Assembly (NCBI GenBank): GCA_041390305.1
Contig: JAWKQE010000003.1
Span: 124,001-188,000 of the forward strand
Length of the DNA stretch: 64,000 nucleotides
Direction of reading: 5' to 3'
Origin: JACKCR01 sp041390305
GTDB taxonomy: Bacteria > Eisenbacteria > RBG-16-71-46 > CAIMUX01
This document shows, piece by piece, positions 8,693 through 16,475 of the stretch (the stretch's first letter is position 1; every line of letters starts with the position of its first letter). The position numbers were made by a program, and so were the translations under genes. The notes below the pieces were generated by a model. That model had not been told where the DNA came from, made no database searches, and was given only the letters and a program-made list of their open reading frames with translations.

Positions 8693-10843
8693 TCAGCCCT
8701 TCCGTGTCGACGGAATCTCGGACCTCGGGAGAAGCACGGTCATCGTGGTCCCTTCGTCGATCGACGACTCGACCTGGATGGCCCCACCGGCACGCTGGGC
8801 GCTCCGGAGGGCCCCCCAAAGGCCGAGCCCGGCGCCGCTGCCCTTCTTCGTGGTGAAGAGGGGTTCGAAGATCCGGTCGCGGATGTCGGCGGGGATGCCG
8901 TGGCCGCTGTCCCTCACCGCGATCTCCACGTAGCTGTGGTCGGGACGGACGAAGCGGTCTGAATCCCTGGTGGTGATCGTGAGCTCGCCGGGGCCTTCGA
9001 TGGCGTCGCGGCCGTTCAGGATGAGGTTGATCAGCACGCGTTCCAGCTCGTTCGGGTTCCCCTCGATGAACGCGTTGGTCTCGTTCTCGACCTGGAAGCG
9101 GATTCTCGAGGGGACGAGCGCACGGGCGTGGACCGTGACCTTCGCGATCAGGTCGCGCACGTCGATCCCATCGCCTCGATCGGCCGGGGTCTCCACCGCG
9201 AAGTCGAGGATGCCGCGCGTGGTCGCGACTCCGTGTTCGGCCGCGTGGATGAGGCAGTCGAGCGCCTTCTTCGGCGCTCCTTCTAGCTCCGCGTTTCGTA
9301 GCGTGTGTGCGGAAGCGAGGATGGCGAGGAGGGTGTTCTGAACGTCGTGGGCGATCGTGGCGGCCGACTGGCCGACGGCGCGTAGCCGCTCGCTTTCGCT
9401 CAGGAAACCCATGAGCTTGGAGGAGCGCTGCTCCGCCTTGGTTCGCTGGTCGGCCTCACGGCGAAGGGCCAGGTTCGCCTCCGAGAGACTTCGGGTCCGC
9501 TCCTCGACCATCTTCTCGAGCTGCTCCTGCGCGTCGAGGAGAACTTGTTCCTTCGCTTTCGCGATCTCCGATTCCGTCCGGAATCGAGCGGCCTGTGTCG
9601 AGGAGTTGAGAACACGATGGATCATGAGACGCTCGAAGCGCATGGCTTCGGTCATCGTTTCCCGAGCTTCACGACCGCGTCCGAGATAGGTCAGGATCTC
9701 GGCTCTCGTGAGGAGCACCGCGGCGAGCGTCTCCTCGAGGGCGGTCGACTTCACCAGCTCGACGGCGCGATCGATCTCCTCGAGAGCTTCCTCGGCCTTC
9801 CCGAGCGCGACGAACGCCCGAGCGCGGAAGTGATGGATCGCCTGGCCTTCCTGAGGGGACCAGTCGGCGGGATCGGGGATGATCGAGACGGCGGAATCGA
9901 TGGCGCGGAGTGACTCTTCCGAACGACCTTGTTCGCCGAGGATGCCGGCGAGGGTGCAGAGGCTCGAAGCGCGCATCCGATCGAAGCCATCGCCCAAGTC
10001 CGCGAGCAGGGCACGAGCCTCGGACTCGGCTTCTTCGAGCCGTTCCAACTCGAACAGCACATCGACGAGGAGCGAGCGGGAACGATGGCGAAGGGGGGAG
10101 GATTCGGGCTCGAACGGGACGGCGAGGGACTCTCGGGCCAGTGCCACCGCCCCCTCGTAGTCCTCTCCCGTCGCTACGGCACAGGCGAGGTTGTGGAGCG
10201 CCGTGGCCAGTTCCCGCTTGGAGTCGATGGAGCGCGCGATCTCGACGCAGCTTCCGAGATGGTCGATGGCGGCGGAGACGTTTCCCATCCGGCCGAGCGC
10301 ACGGGCCATGGCACTGTGGACGCGGCTCGTGTAGACCGTCGTCGGGAAGGGCTGAAGACGCGTGAGCGCGATGTTGGCGAAATCCAGCACTTCATCCGTG
10401 CCGCCCGTTTGCACCAGCAGGCTGGCCCGAGCGAGTGCGAGGAGTCCTTCGAGCTCCTGGCTTCCGGGTCCCAGAGTCTTCACGAGTTCGTCGGCAGAGT
10501 CGAGAGCCGCACGGCTCGTTTCGTTCTCGCCCGCATGCTTGGCGAGGTCTGCTTCGAGCCAGAGCGCACGAACCCGAAAGACAGCGTCGAGATCAGCGGG
10601 GAGGCCGTGGAGGAGTTCCTTCGTCGCGGGCACGTTTTGACGCTCGTACTCGCAGGCGGCCGCGGCGACCCGGACGCGCGGGTCGTTGCAGCCCTGGGCC
10701 AGCGTCAGGCCACGATCGGGATCCCACGCCTTGAGTTCCCAGATCAGCTCCGCGCGCACGCGAGGCTCGTCCTCCGGGGGCGCCGCTTTCCATTCCGATT
10801 CCAGTCTGTCGAGTACGTCAGCTTGGGCAGAGCCGAGTTTCAC
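8693..10843 (-). CDS. Soluble TPR-containing sensor histidine kinase
   Basis: A 716-residue protein with no membrane segment or signal peptide, hence a cytosolic kinase. Residues about 1-400 are helical TPR-like repeats, including ALHNLACAVATGEDYEGAVALA and RARAFVALGKAEEALEEIDRAVEL. A coiled coil follows (about 410-480: AKEQVLLDAQEQLEKMVEERTRSL), then a HisKA-like segment with the phospho-acceptor in AATIAHDVQNTLLAIL. The C-terminal HATPase_c domain has the N-box (NLILNGRDAI), G1 (DSGHGIP) and G2 (GSGAGLGLWG) motifs. The GTG start has GAGGAG upstream. No response regulator is adjacent. The TPR part presumably senses a protein partner. Confidence 0.85.
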   Translation of the reverse strand: MKLGSAQADVLDRLESEWKAAPPEDEPRVRAELIWELKAWDPDRGLTLAQGCNDPRVRVAAAACEYERQNVPATKELLHGLPADLDAVFRVRALWLEADLAKHAGENETSRAALDSADELVKTLGPGSQELEGLLALARASLLVQTGGTDEVLDFANIALTRLQPFPTTVYTSRVHSAMARALGRMGNVSAAIDHLGSCVEIARSIDSKRELATALHNLACAVATGEDYEGAVALARESLAVPFEPESSPLRHRSRSLLVDVLFELERLEEAESEARALLADLGDGFDRMRASSLCTLAGILGEQGRSEESLRAIDSAVSIIPDPADWSPQEGQAIHHFRARAFVALGKAEEALEEIDRAVELVKSTALEETLAAVLLTRAEILTYLGRGREARETMTEAMRFERLMIHRVLNSSTQAARFRTESEIAKAKEQVLLDAQEQLEKMVEERTRSLSEANLALRREADQRTKAEQRSSKLMGFLSESERLRAVGQSAATIAHDVQNTLLAILASAHTLRNAELEGAPKKALDCLIHAAEHGVATTRGILDFAVETPADRGDGIDVRDLIAKVTVHARALVPSRIRFQVENETNAFIEGNPNELERVLINLILNGRDAIEGPGELTITTRDSDRFVRPDHSYVEIAVRDSGHGIPADIRDRIFEPLFTTKKGSGAGLGLWGALRSAQRAGGAIQVESSIDEGTTMTVLLPRSEIPSTRKG

Positions 10844-10889
10844 TACTCCTCACGATCTTGCGGCAGATCTTCTCCGGACATGGGTGAGA

Positions 10890-10906
10890 AACCACCTATT
10901 GTGGTT
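10890..10906. promoter_or_regulatory. Inverted repeat upstream of the TPR kinase
   Basis: A perfect inverted repeat, AACCAC-CTATT-GTGGTT, lies about 45 bp upstream of the kinase start. The AT-rich spacer suggests an operator or part of a promoter rather than a terminator, because no gene ends here. Confidence 0.4.
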
Positions 10907-11112
10907 CGAGACGCCGGCATTGGGCAAGTGCTGAGGTCCTGTCACCAAATCGGCCAGGATCGGCCGTCCCATTTCCCGCATCCGTGGCCCCGTGTCTGAC
11001 ATCGAGTTGCAAATTCCCATCTACTGCCGTTCAAAAAGCGACGACAACCGCGGTATCCCTGGAGACCTATCCGGGGATTCGTGGGCCAAATGCACCAATC
11101 GGGGAGAACATC

Positions 11113-11385
11113 ATGCTGGGCAACGAATCCGTACCTCATTGGTTCCGTCGAACCCTTTCCCTCCTCAACTCCGAGATCCCAACCGGACGGTCCCGCTCTT
11201 CGAGCGGGCTGGATCGGGCGCGGCGATCCGCGGAGGAACGTCGTCGCGCCGCGCTTCGGAGCGCGGATCGACATCGTTCGGGGAGGAAGGGACCTGCGGA
11301 ACTGGAGGAGATCGTAGCGAGCTGGGAGGACATGCAGGCGAAGAAGGCGCGTGCACGAGTTCAGAGCAAGCCGCGCATCTGGTAG
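11113..11385 (+). CDS. Small basic hypothetical protein
   Basis: A possible 90-residue protein starting MLGNESVPHWFRRTLSLL, with an Arg/Ser-rich middle and a helical end AELEEIVASWEDMQAKKARAR. A GGGGAGA ribosome-like site precedes the ATG. No family is recognised. The basic, low-complexity composition means this may be spurious. Confidence 0.35.
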   Translation: MLGNESVPHWFRRTLSLLNSEIPTGRSRSSSGLDRARRSAEERRRAALRSADRHRSGRKGPAELEEIVASWEDMQAKKARARVQSKPRIW

Positions 11386-11627
11386 AGACGATTGCGGATG
11401 GGGCGGTCCGGGCTTGGGCGGGAATCCCGCCCTGGCTCGGCGCCCCGATCCGGATCGCAGATCGGTATCCTCGACCCGGCCCCACTCCGTCCCTCGTCCT
11501 TCCTGACCGCTACTCCGGATCTCCATCCGATCTCCAATCTCCCCGCCACGACTCTCAACATGAATGCGACTTCCCCCGATACCTAAGTGGATGTGATGAC
11601 GACAACTGCTCGACCTTGGGGGATGTG
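11386..11627. other. Intergenic region, no gene seen
   Basis: The 242-bp stretch before the small lipoprotein is less GC-rich near 11560-11610. The word GATGTGATGAC occurs at about 11591 and GATGTGATGACT at 11623, next to the lipoprotein start. No clear promoter or terminator can be named. Confidence 0.3.
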
Positions 11628-12044
11628 ATGACTGAGTCACGGCGACGCGCGTTCGGATTCGGCCTCGGGGCCTGCCTGCTTCTCTCGGCGGCGGTGGGAT
11701 GTTCCTCGGACGATGGGGCGACGGATCCGGATCTCCCGAAGGCCGATACTATATGGATACGGGTGTCGACCGATGGGGTCGCTCCGATCATCACGGCCCA
11801 CGCGACCCAGGCGGATGCGGAGACGGGCGATCGACCCGCCGGCGTCGCCTCGAGCCCGGTCGACGACAGCGATCCATCCCTCTACTTCTTCCGCAACGTC
11901 GACGCGTTCGAGCCGGACGTCACCGGCTGGCTCATCCGCCTGGAGTCGAACCCGGCCATCTCGGGCATCTGCGAGCAGACGGAGCCGGCCGCAGACGTGA
12001 CGATGACGCTCTGTTCCGAGCTCGAGCCGATCGCGAACCCGTAG
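11628..12044 (+). CDS. Small lipoprotein of unknown function
   Basis: A 138-residue protein with a lipoprotein signal peptide: RRRAFGFGLGACLLLSAAVG followed by the lipobox Cys at residue 25 (AVGC). The rest (TIWIRVSTDGVAPIITAHAT and an acidic tail ending SELEPIANP) has no recognisable domain. The mature protein keeps two further Cys, in ISGICEQ and MTLCSEL, that could form a disulfide. Export and lipidation are inferred. Confidence 0.65.
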   Translation: MTESRRRAFGFGLGACLLLSAAVGCSSDDGATDPDLPKADTIWIRVSTDGVAPIITAHATQADAETGDRPAGVASSPVDDSDPSLYFFRNVDAFEPDVTGWLIRLESNPAISGICEQTEPAADVTMTLCSELEPIANP

Positions 12045-12082
12045 CCGGAAACCACGATGAGCCGGACGCGAACCGCATCTGC

Positions 12083-12088
12083 TAGGAT
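12083..12088 (+). promoter_or_regulatory. -10 element directly upstream of a start codon
   Basis: TAGGAT fits the TANNNT -10 consensus. The GTG at 12095 begins exactly seven bases after its last base, where transcription would start. No ribosome-binding site is present, so a leaderless mRNA is suggested. Confidence 0.4.
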
Positions 12089-12094
12089 CGATGC

Positions 12095-13681
12095 GTGCTC
12101 GTCCATGTGCTCCGGAACGGTTCTGTCGGCCGTTCGTGCCGACGTCTAGCGGACCTCGTCGCCCGACAGGCGACGCTGCACGCGATCCTGATCCTCCTCC
12201 TCGGCGTTGCGACTCCCACGTTGAGTGCAACACTGGCCGTCCCGACCGACTACGCGACGATCACCGAAGCGCTCACCGCTGCCGTGCCGGGCGACACCGT
12301 TCTCGTTTCGCCCGGGGTCTACGCGGAGTCGATGAAGCCCACACCTCACGGCCTCTCGATGATCCTCATGGCATCCGATGTCGTGCTCCTCAGCACGGAC
12401 GGGCCTGACGTAACTTTCCTCGACGGGATGGGTGGGGGCCGGTGCGTCTACTTCGGGGAGGTGGGAATGTCGACGCGCCTCGAAGGGTTCACGATCCGGA
12501 ACGGTGTCGCGCTCGGAACGGAGCTGTACGAAGACCATGGAGGCGGTGTCTTCTGCTTCCACTCCTCGCCGACGCTCTCGGGCTGCATCTTCACCGAGAA
12601 CGCCGCCGGGATCGGTGGAGGAATGGCCTGCGATCACCCATCGACGCCGACGGTGCGCGGCTGCACGTTCGAGCGGAACGAAGCTCTGGACGGAGGAGGT
12701 TTCGCGTTCCTCGGATCGTCCGCGGCGCGTCTCGAGTCCTGTGTGTTCCGGGAGAACGAGGCGGTGCGTGGTGGCGCGGTCGAGTGTTACGTCTCGACGC
12801 CGACGATCGAGGCGTGCGTGTTCGAGGAGAACCACGCGAGTTCCGTCGGCGGTGCGGTCCATGTGTTCCTGGGTGGTCCGCGCATCCTGGAGTCGACGTT
12901 CTGGATGGACGATGCGGCGACCGGCGGGACGATTCGCGCCGAGACGGGAAGTCTGGTCGAGGTCCTGAACTCTTCCATCGCCGGATCCGAGGTCACTGGA
13001 TCGATCTCGAGCGGCGCGATCTCGCTGCTGGACTCCTTCGCTTCGATCGATCACTCGATCGTTGCGTTCACGACCATGGGAAGTGCGGTGCAGTGCGAAG
13101 GTGCCTCGTCGGGAGCGGACGTCTACTGCTCGGACTTCTTCGGCAACGAGGGCGGGGATTGGATCGACTGCGTCGCAGGAGCGTTTGGGGACGGGAACAT
13201 CGCGGACGATCCTCTCTTCTGCGCGTTCGATTCGGGAGTCCTGACTCTCGACGTGACGTCGCCCTGTACCGGACCCAACGCCGGAGACTGCGGACAGATC
13301 GGGGCGCTCCCGGCGGGATGCGAGGTGTCCGGACTTCCGTCGGGAGAGCTCCCCGGTGGGAACGGCGACTCGAACGAGGGCGGGGACGGTGGCGCCAAGG
13401 GATGGGCGGGCCTTTCGATCCGCCTGGAGGAGAACCCCGTTCGGGGTCGCCTCCAGGTCGAGCTCGTTCTCACCGCGCCGGCCGAGCTCCGCATCGAAGT
13501 CATCGACGTGAGTGGGCGGTGTCTCTCCACCGTGGCGGCGCGGCCCTTCCCGTCCGGACGTTCGTCGATCGGTTGGGATGTTCGTTACAACGAGCATTCG
13601 TCGCTTCCGCGTGGAACCTACTTCCTGCGGGCCGTGTCGCCCTTCGGGGTGACGGTCCGACCGTTCGTCGTCGTGGGTTGA
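12095..13681 (+). CDS. Secreted right-handed beta-helix protein with FlgD-like C-terminus
   Basis: A 528-residue protein. A hydrophobic segment LHAILILLLGVATPTLSA (about residues 28-45) acts as a signal peptide after an unusually long n-region. Residues about 50-400 form a parallel beta-helix: VPTDYATITEALTAA and GDTVLVSPGVYAES open it, followed by repeats of the form GGGVFC-SSPTLSGCIFTENAA and CTFERNEALDGGGF. A Gly/Asp linker leads to a C-terminal Ig-like domain of about 85 residues (RIEVIDVSGRCLS, PRGTYFLRAV) like FlgD or T9SS sorting domains. No polysaccharide-lyase catalytic set is apparent. The GTG start is supported by the TAGGAT element seven bases upstream; an ATG at 12091 is in another frame. 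It is probably surface-exposed. Confidence 0.75.
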   Translation: MLVHVLRNGSVGRSCRRLADLVARQATLHAILILLLGVATPTLSATLAVPTDYATITEALTAAVPGDTVLVSPGVYAESMKPTPHGLSMILMASDVVLLSTDGPDVTFLDGMGGGRCVYFGEVGMSTRLEGFTIRNGVALGTELYEDHGGGVFCFHSSPTLSGCIFTENAAGIGGGMACDHPSTPTVRGCTFERNEALDGGGFAFLGSSAARLESCVFRENEAVRGGAVECYVSTPTIEACVFEENHASSVGGAVHVFLGGPRILESTFWMDDAATGGTIRAETGSLVEVLNSSIAGSEVTGSISSGAISLLDSFASIDHSIVAFTTMGSAVQCEGASSGADVYCSDFFGNEGGDWIDCVAGAFGDGNIADDPLFCAFDSGVLTLDVTSPCTGPNAGDCGQIGALPAGCEVSGLPSGELPGGNGDSNEGGDGGAKGWAGLSIRLEENPVRGRLQVELVLTAPAELRIEVIDVSGRCLSTVAARPFPSGRSSIGWDVRYNEHSSLPRGTYFLRAVSPFGVTVRPFVVVG

Positions 13682-13931
13682 TCGACTCGGGTCGCGAAGC
13701 GCGCGAGAGCGTCGATCGCTCCGGGATCTGGGCCACCCACGTCGGGGGCGAGTGCCGTTTGGGCGGGGCGATTCGGACCTCTTGTGGGGGCGAGGTTCGC
13801 CGTGGCTGATCCGGGGACGGGTCGATAGGGGGAACCATCTATAGACCCGATGGACCCTGCCCGTAACAATCGGTTTCCGGCCGAACAACATGTTCGGCAC
13901 ATTCGGAGCTATTCGGTTACAGGTCCACCGC
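13682..13931. other. Intergenic region upstream of the respiratory locus
   Basis: A 250-bp gap without a gene, holding the promoter side of the long co-directional locus. It contains the AT-rich word CATCTATAGACC near 13848 and an inverted repeat at 13880-13898. No terminator for the beta-helix gene is obvious. Confidence 0.4.
13880..13898. promoter_or_regulatory. Inverted repeat before the cytochrome locus
   Basis: GCCGAAC-AACAT-GTTCGGC is a perfect 7-bp inverted repeat with a five-base spacer, 34 bp before the ATG at 13932. It overlaps GGCAC-N7-GGAGC, a poor sigma-54-like arrangement with GG and GC ten bases apart. It could be an operator or a 5'-UTR hairpin controlling the downstream operon. 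Confidence 0.4.
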
Positions 13932-15269
13932 ATGCACGAATCCATTTCGAGGGGTCGGCTCCTCGCTTCGCTCTCTTCGCTCGCGGTCGTAGCTCTCATC
14001 TGGGGCTGCAGTGCGTTCGACGACTACCTGGACAAGGACCCGGACGCCTTCCTCGGTCCGCCCCCGGATCTGACGCCGCCGGAAGTCTCCGTGCAGGCGC
14101 CCGCTGGGGCCGACAGCCTCCATGCGACGCCGGTCGGGGGGCGTGACGCCGTCGTCGAAGTGACCGCCTCGGACGATGTCGAGCTGAGGGAGGTCGCGAT
14201 CCACATCGACGACCGTCTGGAAGCGCTCCTCACGGACCCTCCCTTCTCCTTCACCTGGGACACGACCGTGCTCGACGAGGGGAGCGTCCACCGGATCTGG
14301 GCACGCGCCACCGACTCGTCGGAGAACAGCGCCGAGAGCGACACGGTGTTCGCCGTGGTCTTCAACGCCGGGCCGAAGATCCGGATCACCGCGCCCGAGC
14401 GGAGCGCGTTCGTCCAGGGTGACATCGAGGTCGTGGTCGAGGCGGACGACCCCCGCGTTCCGATCCAGCGGGTCGACTTCCTCATCGACGGTCTGCCGAT
14501 CGGAAGCGACTCCAACGCGCCGTTCTCCTACACGTGGAGTTCCCAGGACTATCCGCCGGGGAGCCACTTCCTCACCGCGATGGCGACGGGAGAGAACGGT
14601 TCCCTCGGCATCAGTCCGTTCGTCTCGATCCTGCTCAACAACTCGCCGCCGCGCGTCCGTCTCGAGTTCCCCGAGACCGGGCGGGCCGTCGCTCAGTTCG
14701 GTACCGTGCCGTTCAGCGCGTCCGCGGTGGATACGGTGCACGGGGCGATTCCGGACAGCCTCTCCTGGACGTCCAGCATCGACGGAGAGATCGGTCGAGG
14801 CGGCTACTTCTGGAAGTCGGAGCTGACCCCGGGTGTGCACGACATCGTGGTGACGGCGCGGAACGCGTGGGGACTCGAGTCCAGCGACGAGATCCAACTC
14901 GTCGTTCGCGAGACGCCGACCATCTCGCTCTGCTGGGACCTCTTCTTCCCGTTCCTCCTCACGGAGTGCTACGTCTGCCACAACCCCGGTGCTCCCGAGA
15001 TCCCGGACAGCGAGTTCGACATGTCGAACTGGATCAAGATGCTCGAGGGTGGCAAGAGCCAGAGAGAGCTCGGCCTCCGCGCGCTCGTTCCCTGCAAGCC
15101 GGACTCGAGCCTCCTCTGGATCAAGATCACCGACGAGACGCCGCCGGTGGGCGACCCGATGCCGCCTCCGGACAGTCGCGAGCCGCTCACGCCCGAACAG
15201 AAAGAGATGATCCGGATCTGGATCGAAGAAGGCGCACCGCCGGATGAGGGGCTGCAAGGTGGTTGTTGA
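13932..15269 (+). CDS. Lipoprotein with Ig-like domains and PSCyt1-like cytochrome c tail
   Basis: A 445-residue protein. A lipoprotein signal (LLASLSSLAVVALIWG, lipobox Cys 26) is followed by three tandem Ig-like domains of about 90 residues. Two of these share the pattern RVDFLIDG-PFSYTW and EVAIHIDD-PFSFTWD seen in Big-type repeats. The C-terminal 100 residues carry one haem motif CYVCH (346-350) and the sequence PPVGDPMPPPDSREPL-EQKEMIRIWIEEGA. That tail is typical of Planctomycete-type cytochrome c (PSCyt1) domains. The ATG at 13932 is preferred over 13890 because it gives a normal lipoprotein signal. It opens the locus and may carry electrons at the cell surface or periplasm. Confidence 0.75.
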   Translation: MHESISRGRLLASLSSLAVVALIWGCSAFDDYLDKDPDAFLGPPPDLTPPEVSVQAPAGADSLHATPVGGRDAVVEVTASDDVELREVAIHIDDRLEALLTDPPFSFTWDTTVLDEGSVHRIWARATDSSENSAESDTVFAVVFNAGPKIRITAPERSAFVQGDIEVVVEADDPRVPIQRVDFLIDGLPIGSDSNAPFSYTWSSQDYPPGSHFLTAMATGENGSLGISPFVSILLNNSPPRVRLEFPETGRAVAQFGTVPFSASAVDTVHGAIPDSLSWTSSIDGEIGRGGYFWKSELTPGVHDIVVTARNAWGLESSDEIQLVVRETPTISLCWDLFFPFLLTECYVCHNPGAPEIPDSEFDMSNWIKMLEGGKSQRELGLRALVPCKPDSSLLWIKITDETPPVGDPMPPPDSREPLTPEQKEMIRIWIEEGAPPDEGLQGGC

Positions 15270-15279
15270 TCTGCTCCGG

Positions 15280-16353
15280 ATGAAACGGTGTGTTCTCTCG
15301 GTCTCGCTGCTCATCTGCGTGATCGCGACCTCCGCGAACGCGGCCCGCTGGGACTGGTCGGGATCGGTTTCGGTCGACCAGAAGCTCCTCGATCTCGGCA
15401 ATCCCGAGGAGAACACGAACAGCGGGGAGATCGTCGAGTGGGCCCTCAAGACGACGGTCGAGGTGTCGGACAAGGTGACCGCGAACGTCAAGCTCTGCAC
15501 GACGTGTCATGGACTCACCGTCGATCAGGCCTACGCCGAGGTTCGTTTCCATCCGCTCCTCGGCATGGAGGCCGGGCGGATCAACGTTCCGTTCGGTGAT
15601 TACTACCTCCGACACGATCCCGCGAACGACAAGCTCGGCTCGAAGCCTCTGCCCTATGCGATGGGGCACATGGTCCGTTTCCGGTCCGACCAGTTCAACC
15701 TGGGCGTCGTGCCGATGCCGTACAGCGACCAGGGCGTGTCCTTCTTCGGAGACGTCTGGTTCAAGGACAGCGTCCAGCTCTGGTACGCAGCCTACGCGGT
15801 GAACGGATTCCGGGCCGCGACCCCGCGTGACTTCAACTTCAAGAACCAGGTGGCGGACGGCGCTTTCATCGACAACAACGGGGAGCCGGCGCTGGGCGGC
15901 CGGATCGGGATCGCGCAGGAACACGTCTCTCTCGGCGCCTCATACATGAATGGGGCCTACGACGCGGACAGCGACTACGACTACGACGTCTGGGGCGTGG
16001 ACCTCGGAGCGACGCTTGGCTCAATTCATTTCCGTTCCGAGTATCTGGAACGCAGTACCGATGTCTTGGCGGAAGACACGACGAGCGAACTCACGAAACG
16101 CGGCTTCTACATGCAGGCCGAAGTCCCCGTGGGGCGGTATCTCGAGTTCGTGGGGCGGTTCGATGGACTCCTTCGGGAAGGTCCGGTGCTCGGAACGTCC
16201 AACGACGAGTCGTCGGGAATCGGCCGCTGGACGGCCGGGCTCAACATAGCTCCGGCGATCGACTACACGTTCCGGATGAGCTACGAGTACTGGCGGTTCA
16301 CGGACTTCTCCGATGTGCGACTCGTGCATCTGGGAGTCGTCGTCTCGTACTAG
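15280..16353 (+). CDS. Outer-membrane beta-barrel (porin-like) protein with a CXXCH motif
   Basis: A 357-residue protein with a Sec signal peptide MKRCVLSVSLLICVIATSANA. The mature part has alternating strands rich in Tyr, Trp and Phe, such as TFRMSYEYWRF and LVHLGVVVSY, ending in an aromatic residue (Tyr) as outer-membrane barrels do. A single haem-binding motif CTTCH occurs at residues 73-77 in what should be an early strand or periplasmic turn. The context of c-type cytochromes suggests a trans-outer-membrane electron conduit or a porin serving the locus; this is inference. An alternative ATG at 15244 overlaps the previous gene. Confidence 0.7.
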   Translation: MKRCVLSVSLLICVIATSANAARWDWSGSVSVDQKLLDLGNPEENTNSGEIVEWALKTTVEVSDKVTANVKLCTTCHGLTVDQAYAEVRFHPLLGMEAGRINVPFGDYYLRHDPANDKLGSKPLPYAMGHMVRFRSDQFNLGVVPMPYSDQGVSFFGDVWFKDSVQLWYAAYAVNGFRAATPRDFNFKNQVADGAFIDNNGEPALGGRIGIAQEHVSLGASYMNGAYDADSDYDYDVWGVDLGATLGSIHFRSEYLERSTDVLAEDTTSELTKRGFYMQAEVPVGRYLEFVGRFDGLLREGPVLGTSNDESSGIGRWTAGLNIAPAIDYTFRMSYEYWRFTDFSDVRLVHLGVVVSY

Positions 16354-16475
16354 GCGTCGTCGCGGGGCGTCGTCACGGCCGTCGTCTCGGATCGGCGGGC
16401 GTCGCCGTGTCGGTCACCAATGGTCGTCGTCTCGGTGGTGGTCCGGACGATGAAACGAGTGCAGGGGAGGGTTGG

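Noticed and set aside
13917..15500. A 527-codon minus-strand frame opposite the PSCyt1-like lipoprotein
   Set aside because: It is Arg/Asp-rich with no domain, while the plus strand has a signal peptide, Ig repeats and a haem motif.
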